Counted from the stretch's first letter, positions 8,625-17,188 are shown. The stretch is DNA of 60,384 nt from Lachnospiraceae bacterium (GCA_029008035.1 JAQXIY010000070.1:1-60384), one strand, 5' to 3'. Translations and numbers: made by a program. Notes: a model not told the origin generated them from the sequence alone.

Positions 8625-9728
8625 TTATGGACGGGGCTGACCGCACTCGCTACAGAATTTACCTGTATTTACATTACCGCAACTACAGGTCCACTGGCCT
8701 TCCGGCTGTTGCACACCTGCCAGCTGATTTGGCATGCCGCCCACCATACCGGCCGTCATTTGATTTACGCTGTTCATGGTGGCGTTCATGGCATTCATCC
8801 CCATGCCAACCCCCATAAATCCGGCCATAGATCCGGCATCGTTGCTGCCTGCGTTCTTAACACCCTCGGTGACATTGGAGACTGCCACACCACGGATCAC
8901 GCTTGGGTCGGAACCAATCATCGCACCGCGATTTCTCATATTGATGAGCTCCTGTGATGTCTCATCATAGGAGATGCTGGCAACGCCCACAGCCTGCACT
9001 TCCATACCGCGCTGTTCTCTCCAGTCCTCATCCAACACATCTCTCATATATTTCCCAAGTTCTACTGCCTTGGAAGAAACATAAGAAATTCTGGTGCCCT
9101 CCGCAGACATCTGATTGATGGCTGAAGAAAACGCCTCTAAAAATTCTGAAAGGTATTGCTCATTAATGTCATCAATATTCACGTCAGATGCATTTCTCGG
9201 AACCACCTCGCTGTAAAATTTCAATGGATCCACAATCTTAATGGAATATGTACCATGAGCACGGAGAAACAGTTCCGCATTGTAGAAATTATCGAAATAG
9301 TTTACAGGGTTTCTGGTGCCAAATTTAATTCCTTTGATCTCCTGCAGATTGATAAAGAATACCTTCTGGGTCTTAGAGGACTCTCCACCAAATTTAATTC
9401 GGCTGAAAGTATCCTTCACCGCCTCAGACAGTTCCCCGTTAAAAAGGGAAGGACTGCTGGAATTCTCTACCTTATAATATCCCGGCTCAGCAGTGTAGTC
9501 CACCACCTTGCCGCCATCTACCAGCATCATAAATTGATTGTCATACACGCGAATCACAGAGCCATCGGAAACCATACCCGAAGTTCCCTTTGTGTTTTCA
9601 CCTTTGCGAACAAGCTTACCCTCTGCAAATACGGTGCGTTCACCCATAGTGCCGGCTTCCACAACCTCCAGCCACTGGTCTGCAAAGGACTTTCCAACCG
9701 CTTCTCCTGTCGCTTTAATAATTCCCAT
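8625..9728 (-). CDS. SPFH/Band 7 domain protein with C-terminal zinc ribbon
   Basis: The protein has 367 residues. An SPFH (stomatin/prohibitin-like) domain covers about residues 30-250. A Gly/Met/Asn-rich low-complexity stretch (about 285-335) follows, and the end is a treble-cysteine zinc ribbon, WTCSCGNVNTGKFCSECG. This architecture matches the 'virion core protein-like' YdjI type. Relatives in Bacillus take part in membrane stress organisation with phage-shock-like systems, but no PspA gene is present here, so function is only inferred. It starts 23 bp after prfB ends and may be in the same transcript. Confidence 0.88.
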   Translation of the reverse strand: MGIIKATGEAVGKSFADQWLEVVEAGTMGERTVFAEGKLVRKGENTKGTSGMVSDGSVIRVYDNQFMMLVDGGKVVDYTAEPGYYKVENSSSPSLFNGELSEAVKDTFSRIKFGGESSKTQKVFFINLQEIKGIKFGTRNPVNYFDNFYNAELFLRAHGTYSIKIVDPLKFYSEVVPRNASDVNIDDINEQYLSEFLEAFSSAINQMSAEGTRISYVSSKAVELGKYMRDVLDEDWREQRGMEVQAVGVASISYDETSQELINMRNRGAMIGSDPSVIRGVAVSNVTEGVKNAGSNDAGSMAGFMGVGMGMNAMNATMNSVNQMTAGMVGGMPNQLAGVQQPEGQWTCSCGNVNTGKFCSECGQPRP

Positions 9729-9751
9729 AAAAGTTCTCCTCCTGTAATTGT

Positions 9752-10889
9752 TTATTCAGCATCCATGGCGCCGCGGTCCGGGCATCCCAAAGATAACCAC
9801 TTCAAATAACTATTCATAAACGGCGTCAGTGCTCCATCCATCACGGCATCCACATTCCCCGTCTCATATCCTGTTCGCAAGTCCTTTACCATAGTATACG
9901 GTTGCATGACATAAGACCGAATCTGATTGCCCCAACCAATGTCAGTAACTTCACCCCGAATGCCCTGAGCCTGACGTTCCTGCTCTTCCTTCTGCAAAAG
10001 ATACAACTTAGCCTTCAACATCTGCATGGCTTTATCCTTATTCATATGCTGGGATCGTTCATTCTGACATTGCACCACAATCCCCGTAGGGAAATGGGTG
10101 ATTCTAATAGCAGAGGACGTCTTGTTAATGTGCTGCCCTCCGGCACCGCTGGAGCGGTAGGTGTCAATACGAATATCCTCATCCTTCACTTCAACCTCGA
10201 TGTTGTCATTCAGTTCCGGCATCACATCACAGGACGCAAAGGATGTCTGCCGCTTCCCTGCTGCATTAAACGGGGAAATTCGCACCAGGCGATGTACACC
10301 CTTTTCGGACTTTAGGTATCCGTAAGCGTTGTCTCCATTCACCTGAAAAGTCACCGACTTAATACCGGCTTCATCCCCGTCCAGATAGTCCAGAAGTTCC
10401 ATGGAATATCCACGATCTGACACCCATCTGGTATACATACGATACAGCATGGAAACCCAATCACAGGCTTCCGTGCCCCCTGCTCCTGCATGAAGAGAAA
10501 CAATTGCATTATTTCCGTCATACTCTCCTGACAGCAGGGTTTTCATACGCAAATCTTCAAGGGCTTGTTCAAACTCCCCAAATAACTCCTCTATCTCCGG
10601 GAGTAACTCCGGGTCGTTCTCCTCGTACCCCAACGCAATGTAGGTATCGATTTCCTCAAACAGTTCTTCCAGGCGGGAAAACACTCCCACGTCGTCTTTC
10701 AAACTCTTTAGTTCCTTCATCTTCGCTGTTGATGTAGTGGCATCATTCCAAAAGTCCGCCCCTTCCATCTCTCTCTCCAGCTCTTCAATTCGCCTTGACT
10801 TATTTGCTAAGTCAAAGTGAATCCCTCACTTCCTGTAGTGGAGATTCGTACGCTTGCAATTTCTGCTTGTAAGCATCTAATTCAACCAC
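9752..10889 (-). CDS. prfB: Peptide chain release factor 2, with programmed +1 frameshift
   Basis: RF2 recognises UGA and UAA stop codons and releases the finished peptide. The gene has two overlapping frames: 25 codons from a GTG start at 10889 (AGAGGTG six bases upstream) to CTT-TGA, then the +1 frame from GAC at 10813, giving 378 residues in all. The peptidyl-release loop SSGAGGQHINKT is present in the main frame. The in-frame TGA at codon 26 is the standard autoregulatory site, read through by frameshift when RF2 is scarce. Annotation from the internal ATG at 10768 would lose the N-terminus. A structured repeat ends 30 nt upstream of the start. Confidence 0.96.
10811..10817 (-). promoter_or_regulatory. 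RF2 programmed frameshift site
   Basis: Minus strand CTT TGA C, with an AGGGA Shine-Dalgarno-like stretch a few bases upstream (GTG AGG GAT TCA CTT TGA C). The ribosome slips from CTT into TTT and continues with GAC, bypassing the TGA at 10812-10814. Confidence 0.93.
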
Positions 10890-10918
10890 AGTATTCACCT
10901 CTTTCTTCTTTATATTTT

Positions 10919-11064
10919 ATTGGCTGTACTGGGTAAATATTCTACCTCTGGCTCGCTCTCGCTACTGTTCGCTGGTAGCGGTACATAAGGTGCTACTTCG
11001 TACCACCTAAGTACCGACCGCTCACAAGTACCAGAGATAGAATCATTTACCCAGTACAGTCAAT
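10919..11064 (-). repeat. Structured dispersed repeat, copy B (long outer stem)
   Basis: The outer arms 10919-10951 and 11031-11064 pair along their whole length, with two mismatches and one bulged base. Inside is the shared core of about 77 nt also found at 184-300 and 51333-51474. The apical stem (minus strand AGGTGGTAC-GAA-GTAGCACCT) differs from the other copies at two positions, both compensated on the opposite arm. The outer arms share no sequence with those of the copy at 51333. With the terminator at 11189 it fills most of the gap between the S41 protease gene and prfB. Confidence 0.85.
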
Positions 11065-11188
11065 TGCATTATGTATGGCACCCCCACCTTGTGATGGAAA
11101 GCTTACCACACACAACTCATGTCGAAAAGATACCCTAAAATCATAACACATATCCTTAGTTCTGTGGGCATTTTCTATAATTATAAAT

Positions 11189-11226
11189 CTGCTGGGGACA
11201 CTAATCAATACCAGCATCCCCAGCAG
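11189..11226 (-). terminator. Terminator-like hairpin after the S41 protease gene
   Basis: CTGCTGGGGA (11189-11198) and TCCCCAGCAG (11217-11226) are perfectly complementary and start eight bases past the stop codon. The downstream tract is AT-rich but not a clean U-run, so it may be a weak terminator. Confidence 0.6.
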
Positions 11227-11233
11227 TTACACT

Positions 11234-12481
11234 TTACTTTATCTCTTGTCGTAGTATTTCACAAGCTTTTTGAATCTGATTATCCAGAGAAGTGCTGTAC
11301 TCCTCATCGTCGCCGCCTAAGAATTCGTATTCCAATTCCACGTCAGGTTGGATGCCTTTCTTATGAATGCATTCACCACTGGGGGTGTAGTAGGAAGCAA
11401 TTGTAATTTTGATTGCACTTCCGTCACTCAAAGGCACCGTGGTCTGCACAATTCCCTTGCCGTAAGTCTTTGTACCAATCAAGGTTCCATATTCAAAATC
11501 TCGGATGGCTCCGGCAAAAATCTCTGCAGCACTGGCTGTATTTTCAGAAGTCAAAACAGCGATAGGCATATCCAGATAATGTTCTCCGTCAGAAGTATAA
11601 TCTGTGCGCTCTCCCTTTTTGTCTTCCATGTATACAGTGATTCCTTCCGGGAGAATCTCGTCAAGAATCTCCACAACAGAATCCACCAAACCACCACCGT
11701 TAAAGCGCAAGTCGAAGACCACCGCCTTCATACCCTGAGACTGCAAATCTGCCATTGCCTCATCAAACTGCTCCTTGGTATTGCCGGAAAACTCCGATAA
11801 AGCCACATATCCAATGTCCCCCGGAAGCATCTCGTAAGTCACACTGGGAACAGACACCTGCGCCCTGGTCACTTCCACAACATCTGTCTTGCCCTCTCGC
11901 TCATACTCAATGATGACCTTAGTTCCCTCCTCGCCTCGTATGTGTCTGACGAAAGAGTCCAGTTCTTCACCATCGCCCCGATAACCATCTGCGGTGACAA
12001 TCACATCTCCTGATTGTAGTCCTGCCTTTTCGGCAGGTGCTCCCTCGTAGACATTTACCACGGTAACTTCTCCCGTATCCACGTTCTTGGATAAAACCGC
12101 TCCGATACCGGCATAGTTGCCGGTGGTATCAATCATCAAATCTTCATATTCACTCTCAGTGTAGTACACCGAGTAGGGGTCACCCAGCCCCTCCAAAACA
12201 CCTTTGTACACACCTTCCCCCAGAGCCTCGGCATCTACATCCTCATAATAGTAATAGTTGATCAGGCCTGTGATGTATTTGAGTTTGCCTAGATTGAAGC
12301 CCTCCAGCCCCAATCCACCCAGACTTCTGGTGAGATAGATGGCGGTGCCGCCAAGAATCAGGCAAAAGATGAGCAGCGTGCACAAAACGCCTGTCAGCAC
12401 ACCTTTGCCAAAAGATTTTTTGCGTTTTTTATCCTCTTTGTCAGGAGTAGCGTCTATGATTTCCTCTTCGAATTCCTTCAT
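11234..12481 (-). CDS. S41 family C-terminal processing peptidase
   Basis: The 415-residue protein has an acidic/basic cytoplasmic N-terminus, one transmembrane helix at about 28-48 and a PDZ domain at about 115-195 that selects C-termini. The S41 serine protease core follows, with the nucleophile serine in ENTASAAEIF near residue 317 and the general-base lysine in GTKTYGKG. It acts outside the membrane. It lies 18 bp after ftsX; the ftsE-ftsX-S41 order is common in Clostridia, where such proteases are thought to act with FtsEX-controlled wall hydrolysis. GAGG-type ribosome sites are weak near the ATG. Confidence 0.93.
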   Translation of the reverse strand: MKEFEEEIIDATPDKEDKKRKKSFGKGVLTGVLCTLLIFCLILGGTAIYLTRSLGGLGLEGFNLGKLKYITGLINYYYYEDVDAEALGEGVYKGVLEGLGDPYSVYYTESEYEDLMIDTTGNYAGIGAVLSKNVDTGEVTVVNVYEGAPAEKAGLQSGDVIVTADGYRGDGEELDSFVRHIRGEEGTKVIIEYEREGKTDVVEVTRAQVSVPSVTYEMLPGDIGYVALSEFSGNTKEQFDEAMADLQSQGMKAVVFDLRFNGGGLVDSVVEILDEILPEGITVYMEDKKGERTDYTSDGEHYLDMPIAVLTSENTASAAEIFAGAIRDFEYGTLIGTKTYGKGIVQTTVPLSDGSAIKITIASYYTPSGECIHKKGIQPDVELEYEFLGGDDEEYSTSLDNQIQKACEILRQEIK

Positions 12482-12499
12482 AATATATAATGCCTCAGT

Positions 12500-13408
12500 T
12501 TATACCTTCAAATGCTTTTTCAGTGTCATGCGGCTACCAATATATCCAATTCCCACACCGAGAAGCAGAGAAATCGGAACGAGAATCCGGAAAACTTCCG
12601 CCACCGGCACAAACTGAATCATGCCACCGATAAACTGGAATTTATCTGCCACATATCCAATCAATCCCTGGTACAGGAAAAACAGTAACACAAGGGGAAT
12701 TGCGGAGCCAATCAATCCGATAAAGACTCCTTCTACCACAAATGGGGCCCGGACAAATTTGTCCTTAGCTCCAATCAATTTCATGATGGCGATTTCCTCT
12801 CGTCGAACAGAGATTCCTACCGTCACCGTATTGTTAATCAAGAACACCGCCACTGCTATCAAGATTATGATAACTCCGGCAAAAATATATCCAATCAGAC
12901 TGTTAAAATCTGATAACGTATTGGCTGCCACCTCGGATTGATGCACCTCTCGCACCCCATCCAGGCCCTGCAAAAATTCCACCAGCGACTGCTGCATAGA
13001 GACATCATTCATATAGATTTCAAAATGCTCTGAATTGACCAGCGGATTGTCCTGAGAGAATCCCTCCGCCAATTCTTCCTTGCCCTTAAAATAATCCTTC
13101 TTAAAACTCTCCCACGCTTCCTCAGCGGTAACGTAATGGTATTTTGCAACTTCAGGGCGTTTCTTAATCTCTTCCTCTACCGCCGAAATCTTGTCCTTGG
13201 ACACGCCTTCTTTGAAAAACACGGTAACTGCCACACCTTCTTCTGCGGTATGAACCATCTCCGTGAAGTTCACGCCGATGGAGTAAAATACACCAAACAA
13301 AAAAATGCACGCAGACATCGTAGCAATGGAGGCAAGGGAAAATAACTTGTTGCGCCAGATGTTTTTCAGTCCTTGGCCCAAATTGTACCAAAAGGTGCTA
13401 ATTTTCAT
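12500..13408 (-). CDS. ftsX: Cell division ABC transporter permease FtsX
   Basis: At about 302 residues this has the FtsX layout: a transmembrane helix at about 21-43, a large extracellular loop (about 45-165) that contacts wall hydrolases or their activators, then three more helices (about 170-195, 215-250, 268-290). With FtsE it converts ATP hydrolysis into activation of peptidoglycan hydrolases. The ATG at 13408 follows GGGGTGAG. An upstream GTG at 13417 is less likely. The gene overlaps the end of ftsE by 11 bp, so the two are translationally coupled. Confidence 0.95.
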   Translation of the reverse strand: MKISTFWYNLGQGLKNIWRNKLFSLASIATMSACIFLFGVFYSIGVNFTEMVHTAEEGVAVTVFFKEGVSKDKISAVEEEIKKRPEVAKYHYVTAEEAWESFKKDYFKGKEELAEGFSQDNPLVNSEHFEIYMNDVSMQQSLVEFLQGLDGVREVHQSEVAANTLSDFNSLIGYIFAGVIIILIAVAVFLINNTVTVGISVRREEIAIMKLIGAKDKFVRAPFVVEGVFIGLIGSAIPLVLLFFLYQGLIGYVADKFQFIGGMIQFVPVAEVFRILVPISLLLGVGIGYIGSRMTLKKHLKV

Positions 13409-14081
13409 TTGACTCACCCCACTTTCCGTCCTCTACCACAACGCCTTTCTTGATGGTGATGACACGCTTATTCATTTTCTTCACAATATCACTGTTATGT
13501 GTTACCACAACAACAGTGGTGCCTCTCTCATTGATTTCCTCCAACAGATGCATGATCTCCCATGCATTGGTATTGTCCAGATTACCGGTAGGCTCGTCTG
13601 CCAACAATATCCTTGGTTCGCCCACAAGGGCTCTGGCAATAGCAACTCTCTGCTGTTCTCCACCTGACAATTGTCTGGGAAGGGACTTGTATTTGGCCGC
13701 CAACCCAACCATGGAAAGCACCATAGGTACTTTCTTTTTGATTTCTTTGTTGGAGGCCTCCACAACCTTCAGAGCAAACGCTACATTTTCATATACATTC
13801 CTGTCCTGCAACAGGCGGAAATTCTGGAATACCACCCCGATATTTCTGCGGAAATTCGGAATCTTCTTATGCGTAATCTTGGAAAGCTTTTGTCCGTTGA
13901 TGGTAATCTCTCCGGAAGTTGGCTCCAACTCCTTTAACAACAACTTTATCAAGGTGGACTTGCCGGAACCACTCTTTCCCATAATAAATACAAATTCACC
14001 TTGTTCGATGTGAAGACTCACATCATTCAATGCAGGGACCCCCTGCTGATAGGTCTTGCTTACATGTTCTAGTCGAATCAT
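13398..14081 (-). CDS. ftsE: Cell division ATP-binding protein FtsE
   Basis: This 227-residue ABC ATPase has Walker A GKSGSGKST at residues 36-44, the signature LSGGEQQRVAIARAL near 138, Walker B ILLADEPTG and the switch histidine in VVVVTHNSD. It opens with the FtsE-typical MIRLEHVSKTYQQGVPALNDVS. It pairs with the FtsX encoded directly downstream. The upstream neighbour, 18 bp away, is a PucR-type regulator gene that may share the promoter. Confidence 0.96.
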   Translation of the reverse strand: MIRLEHVSKTYQQGVPALNDVSLHIEQGEFVFIMGKSGSGKSTLIKLLLKELEPTSGEITINGQKLSKITHKKIPNFRRNIGVVFQNFRLLQDRNVYENVAFALKVVEASNKEIKKKVPMVLSMVGLAAKYKSLPRQLSGGEQQRVAIARALVGEPRILLADEPTGNLDNTNAWEIMHLLEEINERGTTVVVVTHNSDIVKKMNKRVITIKKGVVVEDGKWGESNEN

Positions 14082-14099
14082 TTGATTTCCTACTTTCTA

Positions 14100-15188
14100 T
14101 TAAAAATCCTGGTTCTCCATGTACTTCATATAGCGAACCACCATCAAAGCTATCTTAAATGTGATGGCATCCTCAAAGACCCGCAAATCCAGGCCTGTAC
14201 TCTTTTGTAATTTGTCCAGACGATACACTAAGGTGTTTCTATGTATGTACAGCTGACGAGATGTCTCTGATACATTCAGACTGTTCTCGAAAAATTTATT
14301 AATGGTAGAAAGGGTCTCCTCATCAAAATCATCCAGTGCCTTTCCATCAAAAATCTCTTTGATAAACATCTTGCAAAGAGGGATTGGAAGCTGATAAATC
14401 AAACGACCGATTCCCAATGCAGAGTACGCAATAATGTTCTTTTCCTCAAAGAAAATCTTGCCTACATCAAGGGCCATACCCGCCTCCTTATAAGAGCGAG
14501 ATACTTCCTTTATCTCTCCCACAATGGTACCGTAAGACACACGAATCTCTTCACCCCGGTCTCCAAAGGCATCAATGATTACTTCCGCAGTCTTCTGAAT
14601 ATCCTCGTAAGATTCTTTCGCCGTCAATTCTTTGACCACGATAATATTACGCTCATCCACTGCTGTGACAAAATCCTTGGTCTTGCCGCTAAAGATGCTA
14701 CGGATGCGATCCATCTCATCGCCCTCCTTCTGCTTGCCTGTCTCCACAATCATAACGACACGGCGAGCGTCCACATCTATGTGAAGCTTCTTAGAGCGAT
14801 TATAAATATCTACCAACAGCAGATTGTCCAAAAGCAGATTCTTAATAAAGTTATCCTTGTCAAAGCGCTCTTTGTACGCAATCATCAATTCCTGAATCTG
14901 GAATGTGGCAATCTTGCCCACCAAAAGAGCTTCCTCTTCGTCAATGCCCTTAGCCAAAACTACAAATTCTAACTGTTGTTCGTCAAACACTTTGAAAAAT
15001 TGACATCCGGATACCACCTGACTCTGAGCTTCCGAAGCAGCAAAGGTCATGACAGACTCCCTGTATTGCTTCGTATCTGCAAATGTAGATGCCAAAACTC
15101 CTCCTTCGCTGTCCACCACCGCAAAGTCGATTTTAGTAATCTGATGCAATCCATCAATTGTACTTTGTAGCGTCTGATTCGAAATCAT
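14100..15188 (-). CDS. PucR/CdaR-family helix-turn-helix regulator
   Basis: The protein has 362 residues. The first 130 or so form a sensory region resembling the CdaR/sugar-diacid recognition fold. The C-terminal end (about 295-355, SLNVSETSRQLYIHRNTLVYRLDKLQ) is the PucR-type helix-turn-helix (HTH_30). I chose the ATG at 15188 because AAGGAGGG lies six bases upstream; a reading from 15233 lacks such a site. Ligand and targets are unknown. It precedes ftsEX, but a functional link is unproven. Upstream lies a long, motif-rich noncoding region. Confidence 0.88.
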   Translation of the reverse strand: MISNQTLQSTIDGLHQITKIDFAVVDSEGGVLASTFADTKQYRESVMTFAASEAQSQVVSGCQFFKVFDEQQLEFVVLAKGIDEEEALLVGKIATFQIQELMIAYKERFDKDNFIKNLLLDNLLLVDIYNRSKKLHIDVDARRVVMIVETGKQKEGDEMDRIRSIFSGKTKDFVTAVDERNIIVVKELTAKESYEDIQKTAEVIIDAFGDRGEEIRVSYGTIVGEIKEVSRSYKEAGMALDVGKIFFEEKNIIAYSALGIGRLIYQLPIPLCKMFIKEIFDGKALDDFDEETLSTINKFFENSLNVSETSRQLYIHRNTLVYRLDKLQKSTGLDLRVFEDAITFKIALMVVRYMKYMENQDF

Positions 15189-15327
15189 ATACCGCCCTCC
15201 TTCATCTATGCAATTTCCACAATTGGAAAACAATGTTTTTAAAACATTTTCACATACCTAAGTGACATTTTAATATAAACCACCAAAAAAAGAAAGGGGG
15301 TACGCCTATTTTTTATGCAAAAATTCC

Positions 15328-15351
15328 TCAATCCATGACTTTCACCTCCTT
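15328..15351 (-). other. Two-codon mini-ORF behind a perfect ribosome binding site
   Basis: On the minus strand AAGGAGGTG (15343-15351) is followed after six bases by ATG GAT TGA. It lies about 140 nt upstream of the PucR-type gene. No longer frame continues from this site. It could be a leader whose translation affects the downstream mRNA, or a relic of a lost gene. Confidence 0.35.
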
Positions 15352-15437
15352 TCAACAAGTCTTTGTTGCCATAAAATTGCCGGCAAGGGATAATTGTCTG
15401 AAATTTCCATGTTATTCCTTCTATTATTTGTTAATTT

Positions 15438-15639
15438 TTGACATCATTCGACATATTTACACTTTTTAAATGTCAACAAAAATTTGAAAATCGACATTTT
15501 TTATCACTACTCGACAAAACAATCGTTCTTTTTTTCATTGACAAAATTCAGAATTTTTCTCGGTTTTCTGTGGATAAAGTTGATAATTCCGTGTATAAGT
15601 CCTTTTTTCGCCCTTTTACCCATCAAAAATTGTGGATAA
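15438..15639. promoter_or_regulatory. Cluster of TYGACA motifs and two exact DnaA-box sequences
   Basis: Plus-strand TTGACA or TCGACA begins at 15438, 15448, 15491, 15511 and 15538, with an inverted TGTCAA at 15471. One of these is a perfect Spo0A-box sequence, TTCGACA, at 15447-15453. Exact TGTGGATAA (complement of the DnaA box TTATCCACA) occurs at 15569-15577 and 15631-15639, with a two-mismatch relative at 15590. The stretch is very AT-rich. No dnaA or dnaN is in the window, so origin function is not claimed. Confidence 0.35.
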
Positions 15640-15754
15640 CTTTTTACTCGTCCAATTGTTTAATTTTTCGTTTCCCGCCCACTCTTCTCATTTTTTGTGC
15701 AAGTTTTACAAAAGTCCTATTCGTGTCCAATTTTTCATTTTCTGAAAATTTGCA

Positions 15755-15895
15755 AAATACAGTTAATTTTGCAAGCAGATGTGCTGTAAACAGCCCATCA
15801 CATCACTTCGATTCCGCTTCGCTTCATCTCAGTGATGTGCATTCGCCAAATACAGTTAGTTTCTTGCGCAAGCGCAGATAACTAACTGTATTTGG
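15755..15895. repeat. Nested hairpins and repeated AAATACAGTTARTTT motif
   Basis: AAATACAGTTARTTT occurs at 15755-15769 and 15848-15862, with a partial inverted copy at 15881-15893. The last two form a perfect 15-bp hairpin (15846-15860 with 15881-15895). Between them, CACATCACT (15799) pairs with AGTGATGTG (15831). The block sits just beyond the terminator of the NlpC/P60 gene and contains no credible gene. Confidence 0.6.
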
Positions 15896-15910
15896 CTCAT
15901 TGCTTGCAAC

Positions 15911-15941
15911 AAAAAAGGAGTCAGACCTCGGTCTGACTCCT
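15911..15941 (-). terminator. Rho-independent terminator of the NlpC/P60 gene
   Basis: A perfect stem AGGAGTCAGACC/GGTCTGACTCCT (15916-15941, two-base loop as drawn) is followed on the minus strand by a run of six T. It is 16 bp downstream of the stop codon. Confidence 0.93.
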
Positions 15942-15956
15942 CAGTAATTATCACTC

Positions 15957-17129
15957 TTAGTAAATACGTCTTACTGCCAAGATTGGGCTGTAATTCACAT
16001 TGGTATATGTAATACCATGGGTCTGATTCAACGCATTGACAATGGTGCCGTTACCGGCATAGATTCCCACATGACCACTGTAGCAAACAATATCACCGGG
16101 TTGCATTGCATTTACATCAACACCATAACCTACACTTCGCATTGCAGCCGATGAGTGAGGTAATCCTACACCGAAAGCAGAATACACACTCATAACAAAT
16201 CCTGAGCAGTCTGTTCCATTGGTCAGACTGGAACCACCATATACATATGGGTTACCCACAAACTGTGCCGCATAACTAACAACTGCAGCACCGCCGGCAC
16301 CACTCGGAGCTGCATACGATGCAGAACCGTTGCCGGTGTAATAAGACCCTGCCGTCTTTCTTCTGGCAGCAGCCGCAGCAGCCTGACGCTCTGCTTCCTC
16401 ACGAGCAAGTCTGGCAGCCTCCTCTTCCTTAGACTCAGCCTGAACGAACTCTGTAGACAAGGTCACAAATTCTGTAGATACATATCCCTGTGTGTCCTGT
16501 ACATTAACCAATACCCAACCGGTATCAGCCATAGACTCGTCAACTACCACAAGGTCATCTCCCTCAGGAACCATAAATACAATCTTAGAATCTGTAGTAG
16601 CTTCTTCTCTTACATAAAGGGTCTGAGTCGTAACTGTTGCGAGACGGGTAGAAACCGACTTAGCCAATTCCTCGTCGCCTACCACAACAAACTCCTGCTT
16701 CACATACCCTGTACAACTACCGGAAGTGATCTTATACCAATCTCCCTCCGTAGCCTCCACAGTAGCAGCAGACTTATTATATAACTTACCAACCACATCG
16801 CCATCCTCACTGGGAATGGTTCTGATATTCACATAGTTGTCAACCTGCGCAATGGCGATGCCCTCGTAAATGGACTTGGCCACTACCGCTGCTCCGTTAG
16901 CAGCAACCTCAGATGCTTTTCCTGAAGATGCATCCGATAATATATTAGCAACAGTCAATGAAACACCTGCCATCGTAGAGTAAGAATTCGCCTCTGCAGT
17001 AACTGTGTCTGTAGATGTCATCCCAACAACACCGGCAATAGGTGAAGCAAAAGCTGTAAAGGAAACCGCTCCCAAAACTGCACCTGCTGCGATTGCGTAG
17101 GACACTCTCTTCATTCCGTTTCGTTTCAT
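15957..17129 (-). CDS. Secreted SH3-NlpC/P60 (C40) peptidoglycan hydrolase
   Basis: The 390-residue protein has a signal peptide at about residues 1-29 (hydrophobic core then AFASP). Two bacterial SH3 domains follow (about 95-150 and 165-225; VNIRTIPSEDG and LYVREEATTDS), then an Ala/Glu/Arg-rich helix (about 230-260). The C-terminal NlpC/P60 domain has catalytic Cys in GTDCSGF and His in GHVGIYAG. It cleaves D-Glu-mDAP type stem peptide bonds. The ATG at 17129 follows GGAGGG. The promoter (17189-17217) is consensus and flanked by WalR-like boxes, as is usual for such hydrolases. Confidence 0.94.
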   Translation of the reverse strand: MKRNGMKRVSYAIAAGAVLGAVSFTAFASPIAGVVGMTSTDTVTAEANSYSTMAGVSLTVANILSDASSGKASEVAANGAAVVAKSIYEGIAIAQVDNYVNIRTIPSEDGDVVGKLYNKSAATVEATEGDWYKITSGSCTGYVKQEFVVVGDEELAKSVSTRLATVTTQTLYVREEATTDSKIVFMVPEGDDLVVVDESMADTGWVLVNVQDTQGYVSTEFVTLSTEFVQAESKEEEAARLAREEAERQAAAAAARRKTAGSYYTGNGSASYAAPSGAGGAAVVSYAAQFVGNPYVYGGSSLTNGTDCSGFVMSVYSAFGVGLPHSSAAMRSVGYGVDVNAMQPGDIVCYSGHVGIYAGNGTIVNALNQTHGITYTNVNYSPILAVRRIY

Positions 17130-17151
17130 TGTATCTATACCCTCCATAAAA

Positions 17152-17177
17152 GTTACATTTGTTACAAACTTGTTACA
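17152..17177 (-). promoter_or_regulatory. WalR-like TGTAAC repeats downstream of the NlpC/P60 promoter
   Basis: Minus strand TGTAAC-N5-TGTAAC (17161-17177) matches the WalR (YycF) consensus TGTWAH-N5-TGTWAH exactly. A third TGTAAC follows three bases later (17152-17157). Sites just after the transcription start usually repress. Confidence 0.65.
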
Positions 17178-17188
17178 TTTCGTTTTTC

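Noticed and set aside
9156-9809. 217-codon frame opposite the SPFH gene
   Set aside because: Shadow of a gene with clear domains; it crosses the prfB-SPFH boundary without its own signals.
15438-15639. Chromosomal origin of replication
   Set aside because: Only two exact DnaA boxes and no dnaA, dnaN or other origin genes; kept only as a motif cluster.
15438-15881. 147-codon plus-strand frame in the long intergenic region
   Set aside because: Phe/Ser-rich noise from AT-rich DNA, no ribosome site, and it runs through hairpins and regulatory motifs.
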